Origin: Undaria pinnatifida
Lineage: Eukaryota; Sar; Phaeophyceae; Laminariales; Alariaceae
Direction: 5' to 3'
NCBI GenBank assembly: GCA_012845835.1
Contig: JABAKD010000020.1
Span: 12,825,488-12,889,487, forward strand
DNA length: 64,000 nt
Positions 12,369 to 23,283 of the stretch are shown here, one piece after another; the first letter of the stretch is position 1, and each line of letters begins with the position of its first letter. Under the pieces are notes generated by a model. The model did not search any database, was not told where the DNA came from, and worked only from the letters and a program-made list of their open reading frames with translations. A program made the translations under genes and the position numbers.

Positions 12369-12626
12369 AGGCTACGGTAGGGGGGTCCCCTTTTGGGCCT
12401 TTTATTTCAGTGGCTAGGGGTCACTCGCGCGAGTAACCCCTTTGTTCCTATGCAATCTTACGTTTTCTTTATGTTTTAAATTGACGAAATCAATCCGCAA
12501 TGCAAAGGTGATCTAAGCTGCGGCAAACCAAGTTCCTAAACCATCTTCATCCGTAGGGTACAGAGCTACTCGTGCGAGTGGCTCAAACACACCAGTGAAA
12601 ATGGGGGTACCCCCCTACCGTAGCCT
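12369..12626. mobile_element. MITE-like element with terminal inverted repeats
   Basis: The left end AGGCTACGGTAGGGGGGT is answered at the right end by ACCCCCCTACCGTAGCCT. The arms continue with inner inverted pieces (CAGTGG.../...CACCAGTG and CACTCGCGCGAGT / ACTCGTGCGAGTG). Total about 258 bp with no coding capacity. No clear target duplication is seen at this boundary. A solo terminus CCCCCCTACCGTAGCCTTAT also occurs at about 38,736-38,755. Confidence 0.8.
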
Positions 12627-12639
12627 TGGTCAGTAACAG

Positions 12640-13710
12640 ACGAAAAAGACGAGCCACCAGTTTGCTGCGTCTTCTGTGTCATCGAACACTTCTGGTTGTC
12701 ACGCCGAGCTAGCTGGGCCACCCTCTTGCGTAGACATGATGCCGCGCGTTATCGTCGCGTGTCGTGTATCGTGTCCCCAATCCACCTCCTCTGCTCTCTG
12801 CACTCTTCACTCCTCGGCCCTGCTGCCTGATGAAAGTTCCCCTGACGTAGACCTGGGCCCCGTCTATATGGAGTTCGTATCTAACGGCGTCATTTAGGTG
12901 CACCAAAAATGTATTTTTTGGACGTTTTCGAGCGCAGGGGCGGTGCGTACGAAAGTAAGACACGTAAGGGACGAAAAAGCGTCTAAGACACGCCGCTGTT
13001 GAGAAAGAGCTCTAAGACATTCCTCGAGACATCTCTTAGCCGCTAAGGCATACTTAGTAGCCCGGCGACCAACAAACACCATGCCTTTGGTACGTATAAA
13101 ACACTAATATTGACAAAATAAAACACCAAAGGGATTCCAACGACATTTGAGTACATCCGTACGTCGTTCCACGTCAGCAAATGTTTGGCGAATCATTGCT
13201 ACCACCTCTGTCGTACGAGCGCGCGTCTCGTTTCCCCCTGGTGTGTCCGTTTTGCAGCATGCTCGGAGCCTTGTTTGGTACTACGCAGCCGGCGCCGAGG
13301 CAGCACCAGAATGGGTTCCGAATCCAAGTATTACCTATAGGAATAGGACCATTGTCGCGTGGTCTCACGTGCATACTTTGTCTGACGATAGCGGTGCCCA
13401 TACCGCCATCGTCGCTCCCATGCCCTCCAAGAGCATACAAAAGGGGACAAAAGAGGGAAAAGAGGGAGAGGCAAAGAAAAACAAAGGGGAAACGTGTTGG
13501 CAGACGCCAACACACCGGCAAGTGGTAATATCGCAGTATCGGTTACCATCATCCCGGGGAGAATGAGAGAGGCGACACCAAAACAACAAAAACAAAAACA
13601 AAGTACGACAATACACAGGACAGGCAGCAGGCTTTCAATCAAGAGAGGGGAAAAGAAGTCGAAACTGAGGCAATCAAAGGCAGCAGTTTGCAGTGCATGG
13701 ACAGTTACAT
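12640..13710. other. spacer, no supported gene
   Basis: Overlapping short frames on both strands. 13,440-13,680 is A-rich/purine-rich on the plus strand and may include the 3' tail region of the adjacent LINE relic. Confidence 0.45.
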
Positions 13711-13713
13711 CTT

Positions 13714-14770
13714 CTACCTGGTAGTTGGCCTCGTGCACGACGTGCTCACTTTATTTGCCGCATGGACCCACAGCATATTCTCAACTCCAAACCGCAGCGG
13801 AGAGTGTTCCGCGAAGCCTTCTAGTCTATAGATTAAAAACTGCACGTCAACCAGGCATTGACACGATTTTTTCGGTGATCCCCGTGGTCGTGGGTTCTCC
13901 CCACCAGCTATCGTCGCGAACATCATTCGACTTGGTAATCGTCCCTTGTTGTGCCGCACCATTGCCTCCGCGAGGCAGAGTCGCCTGTTACGGAGAGCCG
14001 TTTCGATGCTCTCGCAGTTCGTCTCCTTGAGGGCCTTGGCATACGAGAGGTTGGTGTGGTCGGCACGACGCTGGACGTCAAGGACTCGCCGGAGGACATT
14101 GAGGTGCGCCGATTAGAGCTTGATATAATGCGTTGCGCTGAAGGTCCACGTCGCACAGCCGCACAGTAGGGTCTCAGTCATCTCGGCCCTCAGCACGATA
14201 ACTTTCAGACTGAGCGGGGTGATTGTCCTCGCGTATAGCTCTGAACCGAACCGTCTGTAGCATGCCCGCATGAGTCGGATCCGCCCATCGATATCGACCC
14301 CTTAGGTCAGCATGTTTGTGGATAGCGCCACTGAGGTACAGGAACTTCACCGTCTGTCTGTTTATGTATCTGCTCTGCTGCTTCGATGATGAACGGCGGA
14401 GCCCGGGGTGTCTGGTCCGGTGTTTGCAGCAGCATGGTCTCCTCCCTCTTTTCCGAGACCGTGAGGCCTGCTGCTTCGAACGCGTTCATATTGACTATCA
14501 TCTTCTTAGCAAGTCCCTCTGCCGACTTCGAGGCAATACCTGCATCGCTGGCACATAGCATGCTCTACTCGACCCTTCGCACGCATGGCAACGGTTCCTC
14601 GTTTCCGGCCCTCCTATTCTCATGGAAGTAACCAGGTTCTCCGCGGTGCCTTCGTCCTCGCTGAAGCGAACGAGAACAACGTGTATCGCAACGGCGAAGA
14701 ACATCTTGATTATTAAAGGTGATAAAACACAGCCCTGTCGCAGCCCCTGCGAGATGTTCGGGGGGGTGAG
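13714..14770 (-). mobile_element. degenerate LINE (non-LTR) reverse transcriptase relic
   Basis: Broken minus-strand coding remnant, readable only by switching frames. In order: GLRQGCVLSP (RT motif before the palm, about 14,745), then the catalytic-site region where YADDAGI would be expected but MLCASDAGI is found (about 14,550), then SKSAEGLAKK and GLTVSEK (thumb region), a C-terminal section around 14,000-14,150 (DHTNLSYAKAL-like in another frame), and finally MVRHNKGRLPSRMMFATIAG with FAEHSPLRFGVENMLW (about 13,715-13,960). This is the layout of the RT-to-C-terminus part of a LINE. The 5' two-thirds (endonuclease and RT fingers) is missing, the catalytic Tyr and one Asp are changed, and several stops and frameshifts are present, so it is inactive. 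Confidence 0.85.
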
Positions 14771-14844
14771 GAAAATGAAACGCGGGGCGGGAAAACGCCG
14801 ATTCTCACCCGCTTGATCCGCGCGGTGCTAGTTGCGAATACTTT

Positions 14845-15760
14845 GTACGCCTCCGTAGATCAGCAACGTGTACGCCCCCGAACGATATAGCATGCTCTTA
14901 TCTCCCATTCCCGTACGATGGCAATAACGGCTGTCCGCCACGCCTCGTTGGATTCCTCGTTTCGCCTCCAAAATACGGCGTTTCATGCTGCTCCCGCCCC
15001 AGGCGCGAGGATATTTAATACGCCGCTGCCCTCCGTGATCACCATTAACCTCCTGCTGTCTCAACATCATGCAAAATAAATCACCGATGCGCACCTGTTC
15101 TCACTTCTATTGCCCCGTGCGCTGCTTGTCGGGATCCATTTGTAAGCCCCCGTAATTCAGCTACGTATATACCTTGAGCAATCACGACTTATCATGCTGC
15201 TTTCTTCTGTTAGATGGCGATATCAGGGGTCTGCCACGTCCCACTGAGTTCCTCGTGTCGACCCCAGCACCCGGTGTGTTTCCTGCCGCTCCCGCCCCAG
15301 ATGCGAGGGTACTCCATGTCCCTAATCCCTCCGTGATGACCATCGACAACCTGTCGTTTCATCACCATGCACACCAACTCCAAACATGATGGTTCTCACC
15401 TATTTTTTCCCCGCTCGGTGCTTGCCGTGGCCCCTTTGCATGCCTCCGTGGTTCGGCAACGTGTACGTCTTCAGCAAGCACGATATCATATACCCCCGTG
15501 GTTCATCAACGTGTGAGTCTTCAGAGAACAAGACCTTTCATGCCCCTCCCTCTTGTGCGATGACGATTTTAGTTGTCTGTCACATTCCACTGCGTTCCTC
15601 GTGTTTCCCCCAGTACCTGGTGATTCATGCCCTTGCCGCCCCGGACTCGGGGGTATTTCATGGCTCGCTGCCCTTCGCAATGACAACTGAGGTCCTGTCA
15701 TTCAGAATCACGAAAAGAAATTCCAGATGCACAACGCTACTACGCTGCAAAAGAAGCGCC
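14845..15760 (+). repeat. degenerate tandem array, ~300-340-bp unit, about 3 copies
   Basis: Recurring ordered anchors: CTCCGTGGTTC.GCAACGTGTA, GATGGCGAT (or similar), TTCCTCGTGT, CTCCCGCCCCAG.CGCGAGG, CCCTCCGTGATGACCAT and TTCTCACC. They appear near 14,850-15,110, 15,150-15,400 and 15,430-15,730. The third copy contains a further internal duplication of CGTGGTTC.TCAACGTGT. Confidence 0.7.
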
Positions 15761-15829
15761 TCACGACGCTCGAGCTACGACCCCACGATACATTCCGTGA
15801 GGTAGCCATGATCTTAACAGCTCACCGGT

Positions 15830-17638
15830 CACCCTACAACCCTATGGTACATCCCATGAGGCACCCATAATCTTAAACGTGGGATGACCCAGGCGTGGTT
15901 TCCGACCTTTGTATGCCCCTCGGGTGATACGTCTTGGGGCCACCCATGGAACATACGATGAGACTTATTATACCATGGTAAATTCCATTGTCAGTCTGTA
16001 CTTGCCTGGTATGGAATAATCCCACGCCTAAAAGATTCATGTGTTCCATAGTGCAAGGCATGGGCACCCATGGGGCGCCCTGACCCCATGGGACACATGC
16101 ATGCCGTGGGTGTGGCAGTGTTCCATCGTGTATCCCATGGTCGACCATGGAATATACCATTGTACTTCTCACGGTATGCCCCATGGATGATCCCATGTCG
16201 TCCCTCGCATGGAACATCCCATTGTCTGCAAGCACCCATGAGTCGTCCACCGTTAACGTGACGGGTACTCCGTGGTATGTCCCATGAGTTGCCCCATGGC
16301 ATATGCCAATGAACCATACCATGGTTGGCCCAGTTGGAGGAACTCTCCTATTGGATATACTGTGGAAAAGCTCGTGAGATATACCATTTTCCTGATGTAT
16401 GATGTGTGTGGATAATTGTTCCTCAAGGGCCTCCATCGGTTTTCACCATGTCACGCCCCATGGCGTATCCCACACAATATCTCAGCGATAACCTGTCATG
16501 TATTGTGTTCTTTGGCACGCCGTCCCTGTATAGAATATCATGGCAGATTTCCTGGTGCCATCACGTAGTTCATGGTCGTATGGTGTATCGCATGGTGCAT
16601 CCCATGGGGAAAATGCCCCATGGGGTTTCCCTTGGGACGTACCACGGTACAACCCACGGCACGCTTCATGGTGTTTTGCATGAATACTAGTTCATATAGA
16701 GTATGGCATGGCACGTGCCAAGCGGATTCCCGTGGGATACCCCATGGATCAAAAAATCTCCATGTAGTGCCTCGTGGGCCTCCATGGTGTTTCCCATGGC
16801 ACGCTCCGTACCATGGTGAGTCCCATGGCACGCCCCATGGAATATCCCATGGATCAAAAAGTCTCCATGGAGTGCCTCGTGGGCCTCCATGGTGTTTCCC
16901 ATGGCACGCCCCGTACCATGGTGAGTCCCATGGCACGCCCCAAGATACTATCATATGAGGTATGTCATTGCATGGGCCATGGGGCATCCCATGGGATATC
17001 TCACGGGCTAAATTCTCCCATGGCGTGCCCCATTGGCCTCCGTGGTATTTTACCATGACAAGCCCGATGACGAACCCCATGGAGATTTTGAGTGATAATG
17101 TGTACTATGCCGCGTTCCGCGGCACGTTTCATGGAATATCCCAAGGTCGATTCCATGGTGCATCCCATGAACAGTTCCAAGGGGTAAGTTCCCCAGGATC
17201 ATGGGGTTTCTCATGTATACCATGGTGCACCCCATGCCACCGTTAGTGATGTTACCCACGGGAGTATTCCATGGGCAATTTGTCGTGTAGGGTATGTCAT
17301 GGCACGAGCCATTGAGCGTCCTGTATGATATCCCGAGGGACTGACACTCCCGTGGTATGTCCGATGGCCCTCCACATAAGTTCACAATGTCACGTCCCAT
17401 GGAGTGTTTCCATGGCTTATTTTTTGCTACCATGGCGTACCCCACGAATAATACCATAGGGCAATACCCATGACACGTACCATAGTGTACCCAACGGCAC
17501 GCCTCATGGTTGTCCCCATGGAGCATTGCACGACATACTACGTACCCCACGATACGTCCCATGGTGTACACCATGGGAATATTCCATAGGGTAAATGGCC
17601 CACGGGGTATCCCACATGGCTTATTCCATGGTATATAT
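15830..17638. repeat. CCATGG-dense satellite-like block, orientation 1
   Basis: CCATGG, CCCATGG and near-variants occur every few to a few tens of bases, separated by short recurrent words such as GGTGTATCCCATGG, GGCACGCCCCATGG and TGGTATGTCCCATGG. Because CATG is its own complement, both strands stay open and give His/Gly/Met/Pro/Trp-rich pseudo-proteins. A marker word ATCTCAGCGATAACCTGTCATG-like (16,480-16,500) occurs here in the opposite orientation to its copies at 20,330 and 20,560. Confidence 0.9.
16742..16950. repeat. 105-bp tandem duplication inside the CCATGG block
   Basis: The segment starting CCATGGATCAAAAAATCTCC at 16,742 is repeated from 16,847 with few changes; both copies carry GTGCCTCGTGGGCCTCCATG and CCGTACCATGGTGAGTCCCA. 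This shows recent local expansion of the block. Confidence 0.9.
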
Positions 17639-18915
17639 AATCGAAATCGGCCAGAGTAATAAACACTTCTACGCAATTGATATTACGCCATTATCTTTCT
17701 AGCCATCCATGACGCAGCTTTCATTCATCCCCCCCCCCCCCCTCCAACGCCCTCTCCTTCCCCACCACCCGCACGATCGCCTAGACCTAGCACCACGCGT
17801 ATAGCAAGCCCATAATATATGATTAATACACGCGATCGGAGTGTCACACACAATCGTGCAAAGATGAGTTTCGACCAAATCTTTGATCTCACAACTGGAG
17901 TGTATTTTAATATTATTTGTGACCTAAACTTCTTGGAAAACCTCCCCCCCCCCCTTTTCTTCTTTTTTCTTCCCGCTCTCTCTTGCTCAAACGCCCCATC
18001 TAATATCGAAATCCGCCAAAGTAATAAACAGTTCCACGCACTGAATACCACCTCATTATCTTTCTACGGCCATCCATGCCGCTGCTGCAATTCCCACCCC
18101 CTCCGCCCCCAACGCCCCCTCCTTCCCCTTCACCTGCACCATCGCCTAGACCTAGCACCACGCGTATAGCAAACCCCTACATCTATGCGACCTAAAGCCC
18201 TTTCGCCCCCCACCCACCCCACCCCCCACCCCCCTCCCCCACCCCCCACCCCCCCACCCCACCCCCACCCCCTCGAACACTCCGCCCTCTACTCACTGGT
18301 TGTACGACTTACAGGATATATATATATGATAAACTGGGGCATTCTTTCCAAAGCCGTCACGTTTATCCCCTTAAAGGATGTATACTTACCACGCACAGAT
18401 TGAGCTGCCCCGCCCGTCCCGCCCCCCGCCCCCCATGATAAACTGGTGCATTCCTTCCAAAACCGTCAGATTTATCCCCTTGAAGGATTTATAGTTTCCA
18501 CGCACAAATTGAGCTGCTCCATCCGTCCCCCCCCCTCCCCCCCCCCCACCCCCGCCCCCTTTTGATCAAAACCAGGCCCCCACGTCCTTAAAAACTCCGC
18601 CCTCCCCTCACCGGTTATTCGACTTACAGGATTCACTTGATAAACTGATGCATTTCCTTACACAGCTGTCAGATTTTGTCCTCCTCAAAAACGGGTTTTA
18701 TAGTTTCCGCGCACAGACTGACTAACATCACCCTGTTGATCCTGATAGCTACACTGTAGTTGCAAGGGGAGTCGCCGACCTATATCCTTAATGAGGACAC
18801 ACACCCAGTAACTGCGCGATCGGAGTATCACACGCACCTTGCAAAGATGAGTTTCGACAAAATATTCGATCTCACAGCTGGAGTGTATTTTTATTTTTAT
18901 AATATATACCACGGT
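17639..18915 (+). repeat. left arm of a >1-kb inverted repeat, with internal direct repeats
   Basis: Reverse-complement match to 23,290-24,120. Shared ordered blocks: AATAAACACTTCTACGCAAT, ATCGCCTAGACCTAGCACCA, CGCGTA.AGCAAGCC, a C-rich tract, TTGTACGACTTACAGGATAT, TTATCCCCTTGAAGGATT.ATAG, GTTGCAAGGGGAGTCGCCGA, ATGAGGAC.CACA, CGATCGGAGT.TCACAC and TTGCAAAGATGAGT. Within the arm, 17,639-17,830 is repeated as 18,001-18,180. There is no coding sequence. One end is the dispersed CAGCTG...TTTTTATTTTTATAAT terminus (18,880-18,915). The arm sits inside the CCATGG block and splits it. Confidence 0.85.
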
Positions 18916-19019
18916 ATACAAATGGAATATCACACGAAAAAAATGCTCCCATTGGTTATTTAATGGCTTAGCAACTCCTTAAGATGAACCATCTTACCCC
19001 TAGCCCATCTAACCCTATC

Positions 19020-20890
19020 AGGATACTCTATGGGGTCCACCGTGGGACGTACCATGAGGCACAACCATGTAAGACGTTAGGATGCACAACGCGAGCTTTC
19101 GTCCCGTGGTATGTCCCAGGGCGCATCCAGCAGAAAATGCCATAAAATACCCCATAAAAGGTTTTTTCCACCATGGACTTATTCATGGAATACACCATGA
19201 GACGTGCCATGCCATACACCATACAACACAGTATCCATGGATAGTGAGTGAGACAAGCATGGGTCGGTCCATAGTGAACACGGGGCATGCCATGGGATGA
19301 TTCATCCCGTGGGATATCGCATGGCCTAACCCATACTCCGGAGTATAATAAGCCATGGACCATGGTATGTTTCCTGGGGCCCTAACCCATGGAATTTTCC
19401 ATGGAATTTCCCATGGGGTACACCATGAGATATGCCATGGGGATCGTCATGTCACAAAGTATTCGTGGGATAGTCCATGGAGTAAATCATGCGGAGTTCC
19501 TTGGGATACGCCACGGGACGTACGATGGGAATCACATTTGCCCCATGAAATTATTCATAGGATACACCATGGCACCATGGAATAAGCCATGAAATTCCCT
19601 ATGGTAGCCTTCGTCCCGTGGCAAATGGCATGACACACCCCACGGAATTAGCCACGGGATACCGCATAAGGCATTTTCCCCGTGAGCGTCCCATGGGATA
19701 CACCGTAGGAGGACGTATCGATGGAATACGCCATGGAATACATCATGGGGCGTGCCATCGAGAAAAGCATGAAGGCCTATCGGATACGCCATGGGTCATT
19801 TGGTCTGCGAGAACTTGGGGCGTGCCATGGGAATCACCATATCACGAAGTATCCATGAGATATTCCATCGGGGAAATCATGGGGCGTGCCATGAGACACA
19901 GCGTCTGACTTGTAGTTGCTGAGAAGCTCCTTGAGGTAAACGATTAGGTGTGCCGTGGTAAGACACATTATCGCCGAGATACTCCGAGGGACACACAAAA
20001 CACCAAGGACAGTACCGTATTGAAGAAAAATGGAGACCCATGGGGCACACCATGGGGGCATTTGTCCGGTGAGATATCCCATGGGATGCACCATGGCATG
20101 TGCCATGGCACACCCTAATATAGGAAAATTTGCCCGTGTGAAACACTATAAAGGGGGTGTGTCATGGGATTCAACATGGTACGTGCCGCGGGTTTCCCGA
20201 TGGGGCTTTTGCCCCGTGGAATACACCATGGGGAACATCATAGAACCGGGTTGCACCATGGGATACACCGTGTAAATATGGAATACGCCATGGTATACTC
20301 CATGGAACGTGCCATGGGGCACAGCATAAGGCATGTTGTCGCTGAGATACTCCATGGGATACGATATAGCGCGTACCACAGTCGAAAAACCACAGAGGCC
20401 CACGTCGTACTCCATGGGAGCATTTTTCTCATGGGATATCCCACGGAATGCCCCATACTGCGTGCCATGGGATACACATGACAAACACCGTGGAACTAGG
20501 ATGCACCATGTGATACACCATGGAAAGATGGAATACTCCATGGGACACAGCATATTTGACATGTTGTCGCTGAGATACTCCATGGAATACGCCATGGGGG
20601 GTGCCATGGTGGTAAACCACGGGGGTCGATGCCGCACTCCATGGCAGCATTTGCCTCGTGGAGTATCCCATGGAATACCCCATAGCACGTGGCATGGCAT
20701 ACCCGATGGGACAAATTATCCATGGGATACTCAATGGCATACCCGCGGAATCACGCATGAGTCCCCCTGTGCGAGAAGCGCTGCACTATGATGCATCTTA
20801 TGTGATTTTCAAGCCATCAAATGAATTTGCCCCGCGTATTACCCCGTGGGGTATGCCATGGAGCGTGCCTTGGGTCTTGGGGTGAACCAT
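19020..20890. repeat. CCATGG-dense satellite-like block, orientation 2
   Basis: Same vocabulary as 15,830-17,638 but reverse-oriented, for example CATGGGATACACCATGG instead of CCATGGTGTATCCCATG. A larger ~230-bp unit is visible at 20,340-20,570 and 20,570-20,750, anchored by GTTGTCGCTGAGATACTCCA. Long frames on both strands are artefacts of the palindromic core. Confidence 0.88.
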
Positions 20891-21420
20891 GGGTTAAGGT
20901 TAGTATATTTTCCACCATGGCACTGCCATGAAGGCGCATGGTGGAGTGGCAGTGCCATGGCACGCCACAAGGAGAGCACACTGTCGTGGGCTTACGGTTA
21001 GGGTTGGGAACGCCATATCACAGCAATGGTAGCACACCAATCAATGGCAATCTATCGCGGCAGTGCTGTCATGAGACCTTTTCAGGGATTTCGTGGCATG
21101 CCATGGCAGCCCGTGCCGAGAAAACCCATGATAATATTATGAAAACCAACATAGCATTTGGCACTGACATGGCGTTGCCATGAGAGCAAGTGACCTTTAC
21201 TTACTGTAATGAAAGTCAACGGATGTCTATGAAATGTCATGACTCACATGGCATCGCCATGGGGCGGTGCCATGGCACTGCCATGAGAGGGCATAGCAGT
21301 GCCAGGACAGCGCTATGAAATCTTACGTCGTGGGAACTGTCCATGACACGCCGTAAAAACGTAAAATATTGTGAATGCCATGACGGGCCATGAAAAAGTC
21401 AAACGAACTTTTCATGGCGG
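20891..21420. repeat. variant CATGG block with GCCATGGCACTGCCATG core
   Basis: The spacing and words change to GCACTGCCATG, GTGCCATGGCA and CATCGCCATGGGG. It also carries GGTTAGGGTTGGG (about 20,996). It looks like a diverged edge of the preceding block. Confidence 0.6.
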
Positions 21421-22564
21421 ATGGCGGGGATGCCCCCTTCAGTCTTCAGTGCGGCCAGACACTGTGGTAGTGATGCTTGGTTTTTACGCTTTCGTGTAAG
21501 TAGTGCCTTCGAATGATCGAGCAGGTTCGATGCTGGTGAAAGCGGCACAGTTGAACAGCTGGCGCAGCAAGAACAAACCGGTAGAAGGCTAGACTCTACT
21601 GTAAATATACGCGGGAGGCTGGATGCGAAAAATGCGTGACATTCGCAGCAATCGCATGGCAGCAGCAGGACACCGCCCATTGCCTCGCCGCCACTTTTCG
21701 GGTAGTCGCGTGGGAGACAGACAATAAATACAGTTACGAAGTGGTTGCGCGGGACGGTCAACGCAAGGACGGGCCTATCATACTCAATCCCCACTTACTT
21801 GTTGGGTCACCACATAAGATCAACCGCAGTCCCCGTTTATTGGCCTTACCGGCGTAGGCTTCCTCCAAAAAAGAATACCACGAGTTGCACACCTACAAGC
21901 AGTGGTATCATGGTGTCTTTTTGTTGCAGTAGTTTGAATATGCCAGGCAGTGCCGCCATTGGGGCAGGAGGGAGGAATTTGGGACCATCAACATGTGCGA
22001 GGCGGTAAACACCGCAACTAACTAGATTACGTAGTGTGCACATGTTGACGCACCAGTACAGCAGCAGCCCGCAGTTGTTAGCGTATACCGACACACCGAC
22101 ATCCAGGCCGACCGCCTCCAAAGAACAGGTTACAAATGTCACAGCTGACGTTCTGAATATAATTTTATAAAATGTAGGTGTGTGCCCGTTTGCGTGTTTG
22201 CAGCGCCACACAATGCCGCCATGCCGCCGCCGTCGGAGCAGGAAAGTATCGTTTCATTCCCACTTGTTGGCCCACAGGTACACAGGAGTCCCCACTTCTT
22301 CGCTTATCGACACAGGAGGTCTCCACAAAAAAAGGTGTGCCAGTATGTGTGTAATTAGCTATGTGAACCCATGCCGCCATGCCCCCTGCTAACCGTGGCT
22401 GCCCAAGTTATCATAAGTTATCTTATAACCCTGCCTAAATTTCGCGTAATTGTCCCGCATAAAACTGCTGTTGGAATCGTAAAAACGCCTCGAGAACCAA
22501 ACGAAACCCCCGATAATTTGATTTCTTGTAGTTTGTTGACCATCACCCATCATCAACCCTCCCG
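21421..22564. other. spacer, no supported gene
   Basis: Short frames only. A partial copy of the dispersed terminus (GTCACAGCTGACGTTCTGAA then TTTTATAAA) lies at 22,126-22,170. Confidence 0.45.
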
Positions 22565-23140
22565 ATGATACGTAGAGAGACCAGGGAAGGACAAGCCTGC
22601 GTATGCCCCCCAGCTAGCACCAGCAGCATTGCATCAAGGAGCGTGTCAGCTTGGTCTTTCCTTTGCCCTTATTGTGCTGTCTTCGGCCGGCCTCGCTTTG
22701 GTGGAACGCTTGCTGTCTCACTGCTGCTTCTGCTGCTGCTGCTCCCGCTGTTGCTGCTGCGATTGAGAAACATGGGATCCCTGCTACATCATCTGGAAGG
22801 ACTAGACGAAGCTTTTGTGCTGAGACCAACCCAGGCCCAGATTACCCATCGCCTTGACAAAGACTCAACAAGAACAAAACCTGTGGACGGCGGCTACGTT
22901 TTTCGCGCTGTTGACGAGAGCAAGGCCAACGACTACCGTGGGATGCTCGCAGAGGCGGGGGGGAAATCTGTCCGCAGCAGCCGGATGGCCGTTGCAAACG
23001 GCAACTACCAGTGTGGTGATGTAGAGGTCTCGAGGATCCCGTTCTTCGGCAACGGCGACACTGAGAGTATGCGGGGCGTGGCCAGCCACCTCGATCATAG
23101 AGTGGAGGAGTATCGCCAGGAGCTCGTCAAAGTTATGCAG
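22565..23140 (+). CDS. candidate 5' exon, possibly of the N2227 methyltransferase gene
   Basis: An open plus frame from an ATG at 22,565 to a possible donor CAG/GTGTGG at 23,140 (phase 0). The first part contains a Leu run produced by a CTG-rich tract; the real start could be a later ATG (22,772). Residues about 95-192 have balanced, GC-rich codons and end with HRVEEYRQELVKVMQ. Family members carry a helical R-V-x-x-x-E/R-R segment before the region encoded at 27,127, so splicing to that exon (also phase 0) is plausible. The implied ~4-kb intron would contain the 230-bp array and the inverted arm. The link is inference; it may instead be a separate gene fragment. Confidence 0.35.
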
Positions 23141-23143
23141 GTG

Positions 23144-23283
23144 TGGTGCGGATGGGCCTCTCTCGGTCCTGCTTGTGCTTTCTTTGGCTCGGGGCTCGCC
23201 ACGGTAGGTCACGGCAGTGTAGTTACCTGGCACGAAGTCGTTGTGGGGCATCGTTGTGGTAACTTGAACAAAAGCTGGTTCCT
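23144..23283 (+). repeat. displaced unit of the ~230-bp tandem array
   Basis: Contains TCTCGGTCCTG, TTGGCTCGG, GTTGTGGGGCATCGTTGTGG and TAACTTGAACAAAAGCTGGT, the same words as the units at 24,484-25,680. The unit stops where the inverted arm begins and the series resumes on its far side, as if the arm had been inserted into the array. Confidence 0.75.

Noticed and set aside
14307-14561. Intact LINE reverse transcriptase
   Set aside because: Catalytic residues are changed and the frame is broken on both sides.
15873-17676. Long open frames (180-208 codons) on the minus strand and matching ones on the plus strand
   Set aside because: They arise from the self-complementary CATGG core, which keeps both strands open; composition is His/Gly/Met/Pro/Trp-rich and follows the repeat.
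19028-20791. Open frames up to 184 codons across the second CCATGG block
   Set aside because: Same artefact; overlapping frames on both strands with the same repeated words and no splice context.
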